A DNA stretch of 33,413 nucleotides, from NCBI GenBank assembly GCA_000697335.1, contig JNEM01014942.1, positions 1 through 33,413 on the forward strand. Direction: 5' to 3'. Under the pieces are notes generated by a model, which was not told the origin of the DNA, ran no database searches, and was given only the letters and a program-made list of their open reading frames with translations. The stretch comes from Conidiobolus incongruus B7586 (lineage: Eukaryota > Entomophthoromycota > Entomophthoromycetes > Entomophthorales > Conidiobolaceae). A program made the position numbers and the translations under genes. Positions 10,794 to 22,542 of this stretch are shown in pieces (position 1 is the stretch's first letter; each line of letters opens with the position of its first letter).

Positions 10794-11810
10794 TGAAAGT
10801 TGAAAGAATTACATTAATGATGACTGGAGGAGCGTCTGAAATTGGTAAAAATACAGTGTATCTTTGAGTAAAAAAGAGCAAGATCCACTGTATTACCACT
10901 GATGTAATATTTTGATTGTTTTTAAGTGCCAAAGTAATATTTAATGATATTAACTGAGAATTAGATTAGGTTATTTAAAACTTAATTAATTAAGTAGTAT
11001 ATATTTATTGGTTATTATATGTAATATTAAATTTCGTGTATTAGAATGGCTAAATTATCAAGTTTATATCTAGTAATGTATGAATTTTTTTAAACTCTCT
11101 AAGGTTGAATTTGGATCTGTCGGGTATTATGTATTCATAAAATAATTCATTGAAATGTAAATAATATTAACTATTAAAGTTGTGCTAAACAACACGGGTA
11201 ATATTGATATAGAGGAAAATATTGATAGTTTGTGTAATTGATTAACTTATAATTTAGAATGTATCTCAATTCCATTGAAATTAATTTGACAACTGCTGTA
11301 CATGGATGTCAACTCACTCACAGGTATTTTGAAGAGCAACGATAGATTAATCCAAATCACAAATTTTGTATTATTAATACATCATCCTATACATTTGCTT
11401 TGAATACTGCTTCACTTCCTTTATATACTACTAACAAGAAAGCAGTAAGAAAACATAATCGATATTATTTTGAAATTTACGATAATAATTCTCAATATAA
11501 AATAATCATACATTTTAACCAATATTTTAGCACATGTGAAATGGAAGAATATCTGTATTAATGATATTGCTCCCACTCTAACGAGTATTATTGAAAATAT
11601 CATTCAAACTTAACTACCTTTTAAACATTATTTTTAGAAACAAGGAGTATTAATACTCAATCTTATGCAGTATTAGAAGTAATGCAAAATGTAGAATCCA
11701 CGATACCCAAATATGTTGCTGAAATAGTATTTTGTATCATTGAAGGAGAACATATTAATGGATAATTTTTGGAAATTGCTACTGAAAGCAACAAATGTAT
11801 ACTTCAGTCA
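10794..11810 (+). pseudogene. Decayed short-chain dehydrogenase copy (SDR-P2)
   Basis: This is the best preserved of the dead SDR copies. It opens MKVERITLMMTGGASEIGKN at 10794, compared with MKVNGVTAIVTGGASGIGEA in the intact gene. Further pieces in order are CAKVIFNDIN (intact: ANVIIADIN), LNNTGNIDIEENIDSL (FNNAGIYEQESDFESL), FCIINTSSYTFAL (FCIINTSSMSATL), LPLYTTNKKAV (LPIYSTTKAAV), VKWKNICINDIAPTLTS (WRNIRVNAIMPSLTS) and EGEHING near the end. Intron-like segments remain between the pieces, for example after KKAV up to ...ttttag before 11530, so it arose by DNA duplication. Many stops and frame changes, plus replacement of the second glycine of the NAD motif, mean it is not functional. Confidence 0.8.
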
Positions 11811-13860
11811 ACCAATCTCATCAAAAAACATTCTATTCTTTTCATAAATGAAATATTCTATAGGATCAACTGTTATATTACATAATACTACTATTACTGA
11901 GAAAAAATTAAATATATTGTGGATAACTAAATAATATTATAAATTTTAAATAAAAGAATTTTTTTAGTAATATTTCTAATATAAATGAATTAAACATCCG
12001 GTTGAAAATTATATGTGCTAAATTTAATATTATATAATCATTTTTAATCTCATAAATAGGAATTTGATCTAGAATTGTGATTTGAACAAATACTAAATTA
12101 GATTAAACAAAACTTTGTACCTATAGCCAACCAATATTTAAAAAGTTTAGGTTAAATCAGTGTGCCAGAGTGCCAATGGCGATCTCCTTTGGAGAAGGAA
12201 GTCATTGATTTCAAGGAGGTGGCGAGTTTGAATAATATAAATTTATTTATATTTATAAAATATATTAATATGTATATTCAAAGAACTGAACTTTTAATTG
12301 ATATGTATCTTTAACTATCAATTTTTAAAACAATAAAATTAATTATATAAAAATAAATTTGACAAATAATATTATTTTTATCATTAAAATTGAATATTAA
12401 TTTCAAATTATATAATTAATTATTATTACTTTTTAATTAATCAATTACAATATATTATGTAATAATAATAAACTAATTCAATATCCATTGAAAAATTTTT
12501 TTATTTTATATTATAAAATATTTTTAAAGTTTTAAATCCAATTGAAATACTTATTATTATAATATCAAAAGACTTATATTAACAATATTTCAAAAGAAAA
12601 CAAACTTAATATATTAAAAAACCATGAATTTATTATTATTTTTATGATTTAATGGTTGAGACTATTTAATAATAAAAAAGTAAACAAATGGGGTAAAAAA
12701 ATTGTTTTATATATATATATATATTAATCCAAAATATAAATTTCGCATTAATAAACCAAATTAAGTTAAACACTTTTTAAACTACGGAAAAATAAAGATT
12801 TTATAAAATGAAAAAGTTTATTAATACTATATAATTAATTCTAATCTTTTTGTTTCTTATTGTATTCAGTTTTCGACTATTTTTTAATATATTATTGAAT
12901 CCTTTAAATATTATTAATACTTTATTTTTTTAAAAAAATTTTGTATATAAAAAATCATATAGTGATGTAAATAGAATCCAGTGAAACATTCTAATAATAT
13001 ATATATGTTTGATATTATGAATAAGTTTAATCTTTTCAAATTGTATACTTTATATATTATGTTTAGTAATATTTTAGTAGATTTGAATCTATTTAAGTTA
13101 TCCAGTATTATGGTAAATTGAAACTTATATATTTCACCAAATTTGATCATTTTCAAATCAATATTTATTTTCAAAAGATAATAACAATAAATTATAATGT
13201 AGGAAAGACTTATATATTGAATTTTTCTAACAAATTCATTTTAGAATTTATAATTTTTAGATCTTGAAAATATATTTTTATTATAATAAAATTGAAGAGG
13301 CTAAGGGAATTGGAATGCAAATAATAATTGATTTAATTCTTATCAACTTGACTCAAGTTTAACAGCTATTTATCAGACTAATAAATTTTGAGTGATTGTG
13401 GAGAAATCAAGTTTTTTCAATAGCTTTCTATCAATACATTTTATAATTTATTATTATTTTTTTCCTAATATTAGTATTAAATAAGTTTCAACCACAAATT
13501 TATAATTATAGTTCTGACAATATCCGTCAGGCTTCAAGGGGCAAAATAAAGTTAAAATGAGGACCTCAGAGGGAGAATTCCAATTAAATCTTTTTATTTG
13601 CATTAAAATTGTATTTGAGGGAGATTCGTCATTGTTCACAAGTGCAACATATTGGGGTTAAGCTAAAACAACAATTAATGCACTGAAAAATTCTTGGATT
13701 AATCACTTAATGCCTTGGATAGGAATGTAAATTTGATGATGAATTAGCTGCTTAGAGTGAATTTCAAATGTAAAACCTTTTAAGGGATCATAATAAAATT
13801 TCGCCAATTAACAGTGAATTCAATGGAATGATTAAGGGGACAATTGAAAAATGTAATAGT
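11811..13860. other. AT-rich spacer with one GC-richer island
   Basis: No supported gene. The island at 12158-12232 is listed separately. From about 13480 onward the sequence is less AT-rich, as expected for the upstream region of the gene at 14036. Open frames on the minus strand here are short and AT-codon driven. Confidence 0.5.
12158..12232. other. Unexplained GC-richer island
   Basis: A 75-bp block near balanced base composition inside very AT-rich DNA. It contains a small hairpin (TCTCC-TTT-GGAGA at about 12183-12195), a weak A-box-like start (TGCCAGAGTGCC) and a B-box-like end (GCGAGTTTGAAT), so a decayed tRNA or tRNA-derived element is possible, but no cloverleaf could be drawn. It is also open on the plus strand (SVPECQWRSPLEKEVIDFKE...), so a stray exon fragment is the alternative. 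Confidence 0.3.
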
Positions 13861-13870
13861 AAAATGTTCA

Positions 13871-13921
13871 GGGCGATGGTAGGAGGACTAGGGGGGGATT
13901 TAGAAGGAGGATCTCAAGGGG
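13871..13921 (+). promoter_or_regulatory. G-rich purine tract upstream of the orphan gene
   Basis: A 51-bp purine-biased stretch on the plus strand with G runs (GGAGG, a run of seven G, GGAGG, GGGG) in AT-rich surroundings, about 115-165 bp before the ATG at 14036. It may be a nucleosome-excluding or factor-binding element or form a G-quadruplex; none of these is shown by sequence alone. Confidence 0.35.
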
Positions 13922-13944
13922 ATTAATTAGCATAAAAATGTAAA

Positions 13945-13955
13945 TATATATAAAT
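13945..13955 (+). promoter_or_regulatory. TATA box of orphan gene
   Basis: TATATATAAAT lies about 90 bp before the ATG at 14036, nearly the same distance as in the HAM1-family gene. Confidence 0.5.
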
Positions 13956-14035
13956 ATCGATCATCTAGCATACTTTATTCAGTTTTTTCTTTAATTAATT
14001 ATATTTTTCTATTGTATATAAAAAATCGGCGAAAT

Positions 14036-15031
14036 ATGAGTCAGTCTTTAACCATCCCAACGAATCAAGATCCTTTGGATTTTTTATTTAATACTACTCA
14101 GCATCCTAATGAGCTATCTCCTCCTAGCTATGACTTAATTGGTAATCAAAGGATCTTACAGCTACAGCAACAACAGTCAAATAGCAGTAGCCGTAGGACG
14201 AGTATAATATCACCTACCACCTCATTTTTTAATTTGTTTTCACCTCCTTCAACACCTTCGGTAACGGACCCTATACCAAATGAGCCTTCAGAGTTAGAAG
14301 CAGAAGCGAACGAAGAAGAGGACCTTGTAGTCATAAGCGATGAAAAGGGAGTTGTATCAAATGACCCTGCCTTGTTTACAAACGGAGAACTAGTATATCA
14401 ATTTGTTCAATTATATAACACAAGGCCGAGAGTGTTCCTGATTGTTGAAGGATTTCAAAAACAGTCTAAGGCTGCCAACTCTCAATTCTATCCCTCAAGG
14501 TTTAGATTAAATAATAACAAATATCAAAAGGATTTCAGTCTCGTATTTGAATTTACCAAACATTTGAGTCAACAAGGGTTTTTACAATTGTCGCCAGAGC
14601 CTTACTCAAATGATAATCCTCCTCCGAAATTCGACCCTCTAGAAACTTGTATTAGCCAATTTATCAAACTTGGCAATAATAAGAATAAGAAGTTTACGAT
14701 TATAAAACAGGGTATTTTACCCGAGGATGAGATTACTGAAGCTATTCGAGCTTATATTAAACAGTGTGGTTATACCGGAGAATTGAAATTCACCTTCCGT
14801 CAATTTATGGACAAGGTGAAAATTCGATCATTCCCTAAAGACTCTCAATTAAGCCTTGGTAAGAGATCACCAATTGTACCAACGCTTTTAAGATCTAGTA
14901 GCAAATTAATTAACAAAGAAACTCACTTCAAATGTTACTCCAAATTCTTTTTAGTCACTCCCATCAATATGTGGTTAAATGTTCAACACAAAAAAATTTA
15001 TAGAAGTATTTATCATGCATTACCAGAATAA
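14036..15031 (+). CDS. Hypothetical protein, orphan
   Basis: Single exon, 331 residues, starting MSQSLTIPTNQDPLDFLF. I chose the ATG at 14036 because it is the first ATG after the TATA box; the open frame extends upstream only through non-ATG codons. Residues 1-105 are low-complexity and probably disordered: a Q/S-rich patch, Pro/Ser/Thr stretches (SPPSTPSVTDP), then an acidic patch ending in EEEDLVVISDEKG. Residues about 115-330 look folded: NGELVYQFVQLYNTRPRVFLIVEGFQ, FKLGNNKNKKFTII-like text, and a conserved-looking end KCYSKFFLVTPINMWLNVQHKKIYRSIYHALPE broken here for length only by position. There is no signal peptide or membrane segment. Codon use is like the neighbouring genes. I do not recognise a family. 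A regulatory or scaffold protein is possible but unsupported. Confidence 0.7.
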   Translation: MSQSLTIPTNQDPLDFLFNTTQHPNELSPPSYDLIGNQRILQLQQQQSNSSSRRTSIISPTTSFFNLFSPPSTPSVTDPIPNEPSELEAEANEEEDLVVISDEKGVVSNDPALFTNGELVYQFVQLYNTRPRVFLIVEGFQKQSKAANSQFYPSRFRLNNNKYQKDFSLVFEFTKHLSQQGFLQLSPEPYSNDNPPPKFDPLETCISQFIKLGNNKNKKFTIIKQGILPEDEITEAIRAYIKQCGYTGELKFTFRQFMDKVKIRSFPKDSQLSLGKRSPIVPTLLRSSSKLINKETHFKCYSKFFLVTPINMWLNVQHKKIYRSIYHALPE

Positions 15032-15124
15032 TTATTATCTCAATTAATAAATATTCTAATTTTATTAACAAATAATTTTAAAACTTATTAATTAAATTCT
15101 ATTTAATGAAAATAACATTAAAGT

Positions 15125-18100
15125 TTAATTTAATTTTGTATATTCTGGGGGTTTGATTTCTTTTTTAAAACATCTCATAATAAATAGTGGGAAACAACTT
15201 AATATAGTTATTAATCCAACTTTCCACCAAAATTCATGAGTTAGAATGAATATAATATCTATAAAACCAATATAAATACAAAGTTACATTATATAACTTA
15301 ATTTAACTTACCAAACTCGTGTTGAAACAAATAAATTGATAATGCATAAAATCCAATAGACGCAAGTTGAGATAATACCATAAAATAATGCCTATATATG
15401 GATTATAAATAAGAACAATTATTACACAATTCATATTAATTACCATTTATCAACTTCTAAAGCAACTGTAATTAATTCATTAAGAATTAAAGCTGAAAAA
15501 CTAATTGATACAATGTTGATGAATTGTTGATCGAATAATAATAGTCCCAGCAACATGATAACACCTCCTTGATAGACACTGATCAAGAACCAAGTGAAGA
15601 AAGTACGATAGCTTAGAGTGCGTCCCTAATTATTTGTTAGGACGAGATTTTCAATTAATATTATTACATCGATTACCTTTGTTAATTCCTTATATAACTC
15701 GGGATACATCATCGCCATATCTTCAGATATATCAGAATCAAGCACGAGTGCAAATACTGGAAAATTAGTGTAAAGTGTAGTATAACCGACTAGCAAAACT
15801 CCTTGAAACAGAGCAATGGGTGAAAAGTAAAAGATAGCTGAGAATACAACTTGCATAGTGGATATAATGAGACCTCGATGAATGATAAACTGACTGATTT
15901 TAGCACTGCGTTTGTAACTGTTTCTACCATGCCACAATAGCAGACGGGTCAGTGCGCTGAATTGCTCAACTGAGAAATCAGCTGCTAGAGATGCTTGTTT
16001 ACCCTCCTTACCGACTATTCCAACACCAACAGAAGCCATTTGAATCATGCTAACATCGTTACCACCATCACCAATGGCTAATGTTCTCTTTTTGGTATAT
16101 GTTTTAATCAAGTGGGTCACATCAGCTTTTTGAGTTGGCGAACATCTACAACAAACAACAACTGGAAGTGAGGTAGCAACTTGAATAAATTCCATTTTAC
16201 AATTTGATAAATAAAACTGTAGAGATTGACCATCAATAACTAAACAAGTATTTTTTTGGTTTTGAAGCAGTTCCAATTCATTTTGTGCTTGATAAACTTT
16301 TCGAAGGTTAGTAATTTTGTGGATAGGTTGATTAGGATATGCCAAATTGGAACTTCTAGCAATACAAATGGCTGTTTCAACTTTATCACCCGTTAGCATC
16401 CATATTTTGATTCCAGCAGCTCGAAGTGATTCTAAAGTATTGGTTACTTGATCTTGAAGCTTGTCCTCAACTCCAATTAAACCAAGAAGATCTAGATTAC
16501 GCTCAAGATGGTGGCTGATAACATTCTGCATTAAAATTCGCCTATTTTGGAGACTTATACTTGCTTCGTGGAACTCTTTTTCGAATATTTCATACTGTTC
16601 CTCACTAAGGTTCTTTTTACCTACTACAAGTGTTCTTAAACCTTCGGCAGCGAATGCGTCGCAAGCATTTTCAAGCCAATCGTTTTCACGCACAAGTTTG
16701 GACATGATGGAATCTGCACCTTTGATAAAGAAAGTTATTTGATTAGTTTCAACATTCTGGAGGATGATACCCATTCTTTTTGTTTCACTAGAGAAAGGGA
16801 AAGTTTGTAGGATTTTATATACTCGTCTACTACCTCCGTTAGGCGTTTCAATCTCGATTATTGAGGGATCCCTTCCAACAAGAGTCAGTCCAACTTGACG
16901 TGTCCAGTTGATAATGGCACCTTCGTCAGGCGATGAGGGTTGGTATGACAAATTGTTATCCTGATCATAAATTGGCGTGACGGTGTGACATAGAGCAAGT
17001 GCTTCAACAAGAGCTCCGATTTTATCAATGGTATCATCATGCAGATTGGAGAAAGTGCCATTCAGTGAATATGTACTACTCTTTCTAGAGTGTCCTGGAG
17101 TTTTTAATTTATTATTATACAATCTAACTAGTGCGTCAGCGACATCATCCATGTTATTGTCATCAAATGAAATCGATCCAAGATGTAATTTCTTTAGTTC
17201 CATTAAGTTTTGTGTCAGAGTGCCAGTTTTGTCAGTGAGTAAATACTCAATTCTTCCAAGTTCTTCAGGAATAGTGGAAGTTCTGACTATTGTGTTGGGA
17301 ATTTTGGAATCTCTTGAAATACATCGAGAGTAGTACACTTTACCCATATCCATATTGACTTTGAGACTGATGGGAATAATTGAGGATAGCAGGATTAAAA
17401 ATCGGATGAGATAAATATACCAAACACCCTGAAAACCGTTGATTCCAACAAGGAGAAAAGATACAAGAAGGGTGACAATGCAGAGAATTTTGGACATTTG
17501 ATTCACTTCAAGATCAAAAATTCCAAACTTGGTTTGTGGATTACTTGTATTCAATGCAGCTCTCGTATCCTTGCCTGTATAAATAACAGCTCCTATGATG
17601 TACCCATTTGAGGCTAATACTGTATTGGCCCAAACTGTATTGTCCAAACCTATAGGATCTACTCTTTCGATCTCCTGCTCACCATTTGACTCCTTAGAAA
17701 TTGTACCAAAAAATGAATAAATATTTTTGTGAGGCTCTTCAACATTAAACACACCATCAAATTCACATATACGAGCTCCCAAAGATTGACAGGAAGGGAT
17801 GGAAAGTCTTAACTTCCAATCTGTTTCACCATCCAATTGCTCCGTACGAATGAAACATGATCCGGAATCACCTGAAGTTTGTAGTAATACCATGTCTGCA
17901 GGAATTCTTTGATCTTTTCTAATAATTAAAATATCGCCAACTTTGATACGACTACTGGGGATCGTTCGAATTAATCCTCCAGGCCTCAAAACCTCAAAAC
18001 GTTGGCTATTACTCTCCAAATCGCGTTTATATCTCTTGTAATCGTCATAAGCCTCTTTGGTTAATGTGATAGTAAGCACGAAAGCCAGAGGTCCAATATA

Positions 18101-18662
18101 GGTAAATAAGTAACCAATTTTAAATTGAGGTACAAATTGACTCAAAGCGACTAATAAAAAATATAAATTGTAAAAGTATTTAAATTGGTCAAACAAGACC
18201 AAAATTAAAAAATTATAAACTGAATACTTTTGATTTTTAGTAATATTGGGTGCAAATTTTCGTTTTGTGTCTATTTTTAATTGAGTTAATAATAATATAG
18301 GAGTAAAATATTTTATATTTACATCTGTCATTAATTTTAATTCTTCTTAATTTCTTCTCTTTTGTACCTTGGTTATCTATTGACTCTATAGTTTCTGTGG
18401 GTTGAAGTTCTTCCATCTCAAAACTTAATTTGACATCTTTCTGCTTAGTCTCAGAATTTTCTTGTGGTATAGTTATTAGAGGTTCCACATCGAGATGAGA
18501 TGATATTAATGGCGTTTTATCAGTTTCCAATTCATTAATAGTATCCCAGTTATTTTTAAAATTATTATTGTTATTCTTGTTATTCATACTTTCTCTCCGA
18601 CTTCGACTCCTTACTTGAGGTGATTTTATGAATTGTTGTGGATTATTAGAATTCGTAGACAT
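15125..18662 (-). CDS. NEO1: P4-ATPase, Neo1/ATP9-type phospholipid flippase (frameshifted as assembled)
   Basis: Five exons: 18662-18323, 18270-15677, 15626-15444, 15391-15312, 15258-15125, with introns of 52, 50, 52 and 53 nt. The product would be about 1109 residues. Neo1/ATP9 proteins move aminophospholipids to the cytosolic leaflet of Golgi/endosome membranes and act without a Cdc50 partner. Visible: a disordered Asn-rich N-terminus with RRIKINDRYTKRKFAPN leading to NQKYSVYNF, PISL in M4, DGET near 260, phosphorylation motif DKTGTLTQ (Asp about 460), KGAD near 630, TGDK near 740 and GDGGND near 847-852. The first intron splits TAC and removes the apparent downstream start (MTDVNIKYF). 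Oddity: in exon 3 the A run at 15600-15603 is one base longer than the frame needs, so GRTLSYRT and FFTWFLISVYQGG lie in different frames. As written, the last transmembrane segments are lost. All downstream exons are intact, so an assembly or base-call error is the likeliest cause. Confidence 0.88.
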
Positions 18663-21600
18663 TTTTATATTGATTAAATTGAAAAAAAAAATTAATTAAT
18701 TTTTAATTACTTATATTCAATTGTACTTGTATTATTAAACCTTTAAACTGTAATTAGTTTATTTGATTTATGGATTTTTTATGGGATTATTATTTATTTT
18801 TTTTATCAGATATATGAGGTTATTGTTAGTAGAAAAATGATTCTAATCTGATTATATTACCATGTGCTTGCAGAGCGGCAATTATTATGGTTAAAAGTGA
18901 ATTAAAAATAACTATTATATAATATAATATAACACGTCAAGTGTAAACTTATCAATTTGCCACGTATTCAATTACATAACCCAAATATTACATTTAATTC
19001 AATTTGGCATATCAATTAAATTCGCTGTAAGTTTATTTCACTTGCTATATCAAGAAAACAATAATGAAAATAGTTTCCAAATATTACTATATTATATGAT
19101 AACCGGTTTCTTCAACTATTTTGTTCAATATATTACACCATATATTATAAAGAAATATATATTAGTCCTCGTATAATGGTTTGAACTTAAATTTAAAATA
19201 TATTTGAATTTATCACAGAGTCATTTGAAATTAATATAATAGAAAAATCCAAGTTAAATCTGATATAATTTATAATTTAGCTTTACAAGAAAAAACAATA
19301 AATTATGAAAAAATATAAATAGGTTTAATTTTGAAAAGGAAAATAAAGTTCAATTTTAAAAATAGCTTAAATTATTATATTTATAGTTAATGAATTGTAA
19401 ATTTATTTGTATAGAAATTAAGTAATAATAAAATTTAATATCAAAAATAAATTTATTAATATATGATTTAATAAAATTAATTCTCTCTTTTATTATTAAT
19501 AACTCTTTATCATACTTTTGATAAGCTTTTAATATTTAAGAATTATTATTTATTAAAGACTAAAATTTAAAATTATATTAATTATTTTAATTTATTTAGA
19601 GATATTTTTCTCTTATAAGTATATTTTTTAACTATCTAAAATAATTATGATTATATGAATTAAAATTCAATCAATATACTAGATATGATAGTTTTTTCTG
19701 ATATTTTTATCAGATAAACATTGATAATTTTAATTTATATATTTTATAATTATATAAAATATAAATTTATTTGATTTATATTAAAAACATTAATTAAAAA
19801 ATATCATATATATATATAGTGCTTATATTGAGTTATTTTATCTTTAAAATCTAATTAAAAAACTATCTATTATTATAAATTATTATAAAAATTAATAATT
19901 TCTTAATAATAAAATATTTATTTATTGGAATTTATATACAGGACTGTTTGAACTTAATTAATTATTTTATATTTAAAATAAAAACATTATATATAAAATA
20001 TATAATTTATTTAATTAAATAATTCATTATAAAAAAGTATTATTTTGGTTATATTTTAATAAACTTTTTTAATTATAACTAATTTTGTTTTATTTTAAAT
20101 CTTTGTTATATTATAAAATATCTTCTCTATATAATTATTAATTAATCTAAGTTTAGACTTTAATATATATATTATATTAATATAACTAATATCAAATTAC
20201 TTATATAACTCTTTAGCTAAATTAAACAGGTATTTTTAAATATAACTTTTTATTTGATTAATAAATTAAAAATTAATAATAGAAAATAATTACAAAATTA
20301 ATTTTAAATAATCTCCCATTTGACTTTGAAATAATATATTTAACAATATATAGTGGTTTAAAATAAAAGATTATTTTTATAAATTATTTACAAATTTTAA
20401 ATGATTTTAAAGGGTTTATAATTGAGTTTTAATAATACTAATATAAAAACTATTGATGATTAATATCTAGATTAAATATTAGTAAATTTAACCTCAAATT
20501 TTTAATTAAAAATCTGTTAATAAGAAAATAATAAATAATATATATCGTTTGAAAATATTAATTTTTTTATATATTTTATATATAATTAATTTTTTAAAAT
20601 TAACAATATAATTAAAAAAACAGAAATTAAAAAATTACCATTTCTTTCTTTTTAAACTAATATTTACAAAAATATCATCAGTAATTTTAAATAATACACT
20701 ATGGAATTCAATTCTTGATAAAAGTCATTCCAAATAATACAAACCATAATATATAATCTATATATAAAATCCACAAATAAAGAAAATTACATTATTTCCT
20801 CACTTGAATAGTATAATTTGATTCTTTTAATGGAATTATATATCTTCAATTGCTTAACATATTTTTGATTAAAATTCTAAATTAATTTAAATATTAAACT
20901 TAATATAAATAATATGATAATAAAAATTGTAAATAATCAATATTTTCATATATTTTTCAATGACAAAATTATGAAGTCATTTAATTTAACATTCGATTAA
21001 TTTAAACCAATTTCATTATTTAAATATTTTAATATTAAGAATATTTTTATATTTTATCAATTTTGATAGACAGGTCTAAATTGTTCATATTTGTCAAGGA
21101 CAATTATATTTGACCTTATGACTTTCAAAAGTATGTAAATTTCTGAAATAAATTGCTCCTTCCTAAATATAAAATCAAGTTATTTTTAATTTGTGATTAA
21201 CAATCTAACATATAACTTCAAATTTGGATATTATATATTCCAAAGATAATTATTGATATTAAATCAACAATTTAGGAATAGTGAAATTAAAAATATATAT
21301 ACCGTTATGGTATTATATACTAGTAATATTACACTTATGTTTATTACAAATAAAACCCGCAGTTATTTGGACAATTATTAATAACAAAGATTTAATATTT
21401 TACCCAAATTTATCAATTTATCATAGTATTCAAATTAAATTTTTATCAAATATATTAAGAAATTAATATTTTCAAGATTTAATGATATAGAATATGAAGG
21501 ATCTCAACAATGTATTTCAAAATGAAAACTTTTATTTCTTTATGATTCATTTTTAAAATTCTCAAATAAAATTTCAATCAAAGTTAATATATACAACGAA

Positions 21601-22542
21601 GAAATATTTCTATTAAAATAGTTAATTCAATATTCTCAAAATTATTCATTATTGTTGTTAAAAATAATTTTAATATCCATGAGATTATACATATATTATT
21701 CAAAATAACAAAACAAACAATAATGTACTTTAAATATTTCAATATTTGAATACCTGAATAATTTTCAAATGTATTTATATTTAATTAAATAAACCTTAGA
21801 CATTAGTAATATATTGAATCATAACAAGAATGAATTTTTGAAATTATAAAAATTTATAATTATCAATTTATTATGCGTTTTTATTATATAACTCCATTAT
21901 TTCAATAATTAATGAATTATTTTGATTTTATATATTGAAAAGTTAAAATATTATAAGAATATTCTTATAAATTTACTATGATTCATGGAAAATAAATTTT
22001 AAAAAATATGCCAAATATTAGAGGTAACATCGATTTGATAAAAATATCCATAAGATCAAATACTGATGCAAGTTTCAATTGGACTAGTTAAAAAAACAAA
22101 GTTATTAAAAAGAATTAAAATCCATCTAACTCCTAAATTAATTGACTAATGATGATATCATCTGAAAAAAAGATAAGATGAAAATCCCATAAAAAATTTG
22201 AATAAGTGGAAAAATGGTATTCATTACATAATAAAGAAGCTCAATGCACAATTTAGGCGAATTCAAAAACCAGTTCCATTCCATTGCATTAATTGAGTTT
22301 AAAACTTTAAATTTCTAATCCCAATAATTTTTAAATTGAGAATTTTAAAAATCTGGTCATTCCTAAATATTTATCTGAAACTTTTTATTTAATCCATAAT
22401 TTATCTGTTATTTTTATTGACTTTATTTTTAATACATTTATTTTTTATTTCAAATTGATTGCCCTATTTGATTTCGGTATTATTCTAAAGTAAAAAATAA
22501 TTCAAGTTGTTTAAATGTATATTTAATGCATTTTATTTAGTT
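18663..22542. other. 3.9-kb AT-rich gene desert
   Basis: No supported gene, RNA or transposon in this long stretch. It is dominated by AT-rich sequence with short direct AT repeats. The block just above 18663 is the NEO1 upstream region and the last few hundred bases are the TUP1 upstream region; neither shows a clear TATA box. A short plus-strand open frame near 21281-21466 has only AT-rich codons and I do not believe it. Confidence 0.55.

Noticed and set aside
12914-13174. A small minus-strand gene of about 86 codons
   Set aside because: Composition is pure AT-rich I/N/K/F/Y/L, with no promoter, splice or domain support.
17211-17230. Similarity between the island at 12161 and the DKTGT-coding part of NEO1
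   Set aside because: Only about 15 bases agree and the surrounding translated text does not align; taken as chance.
18237-18331. A start for the NEO1 protein at MTDVNIKYFT, with a separate small gene upstream
   Set aside because: These residues are intron sequence (52 nt, GT-AG) and the upstream 113 codons splice in frame into TKRKFAPNITKNQKYS, as expected for the Neo1 N-terminus.
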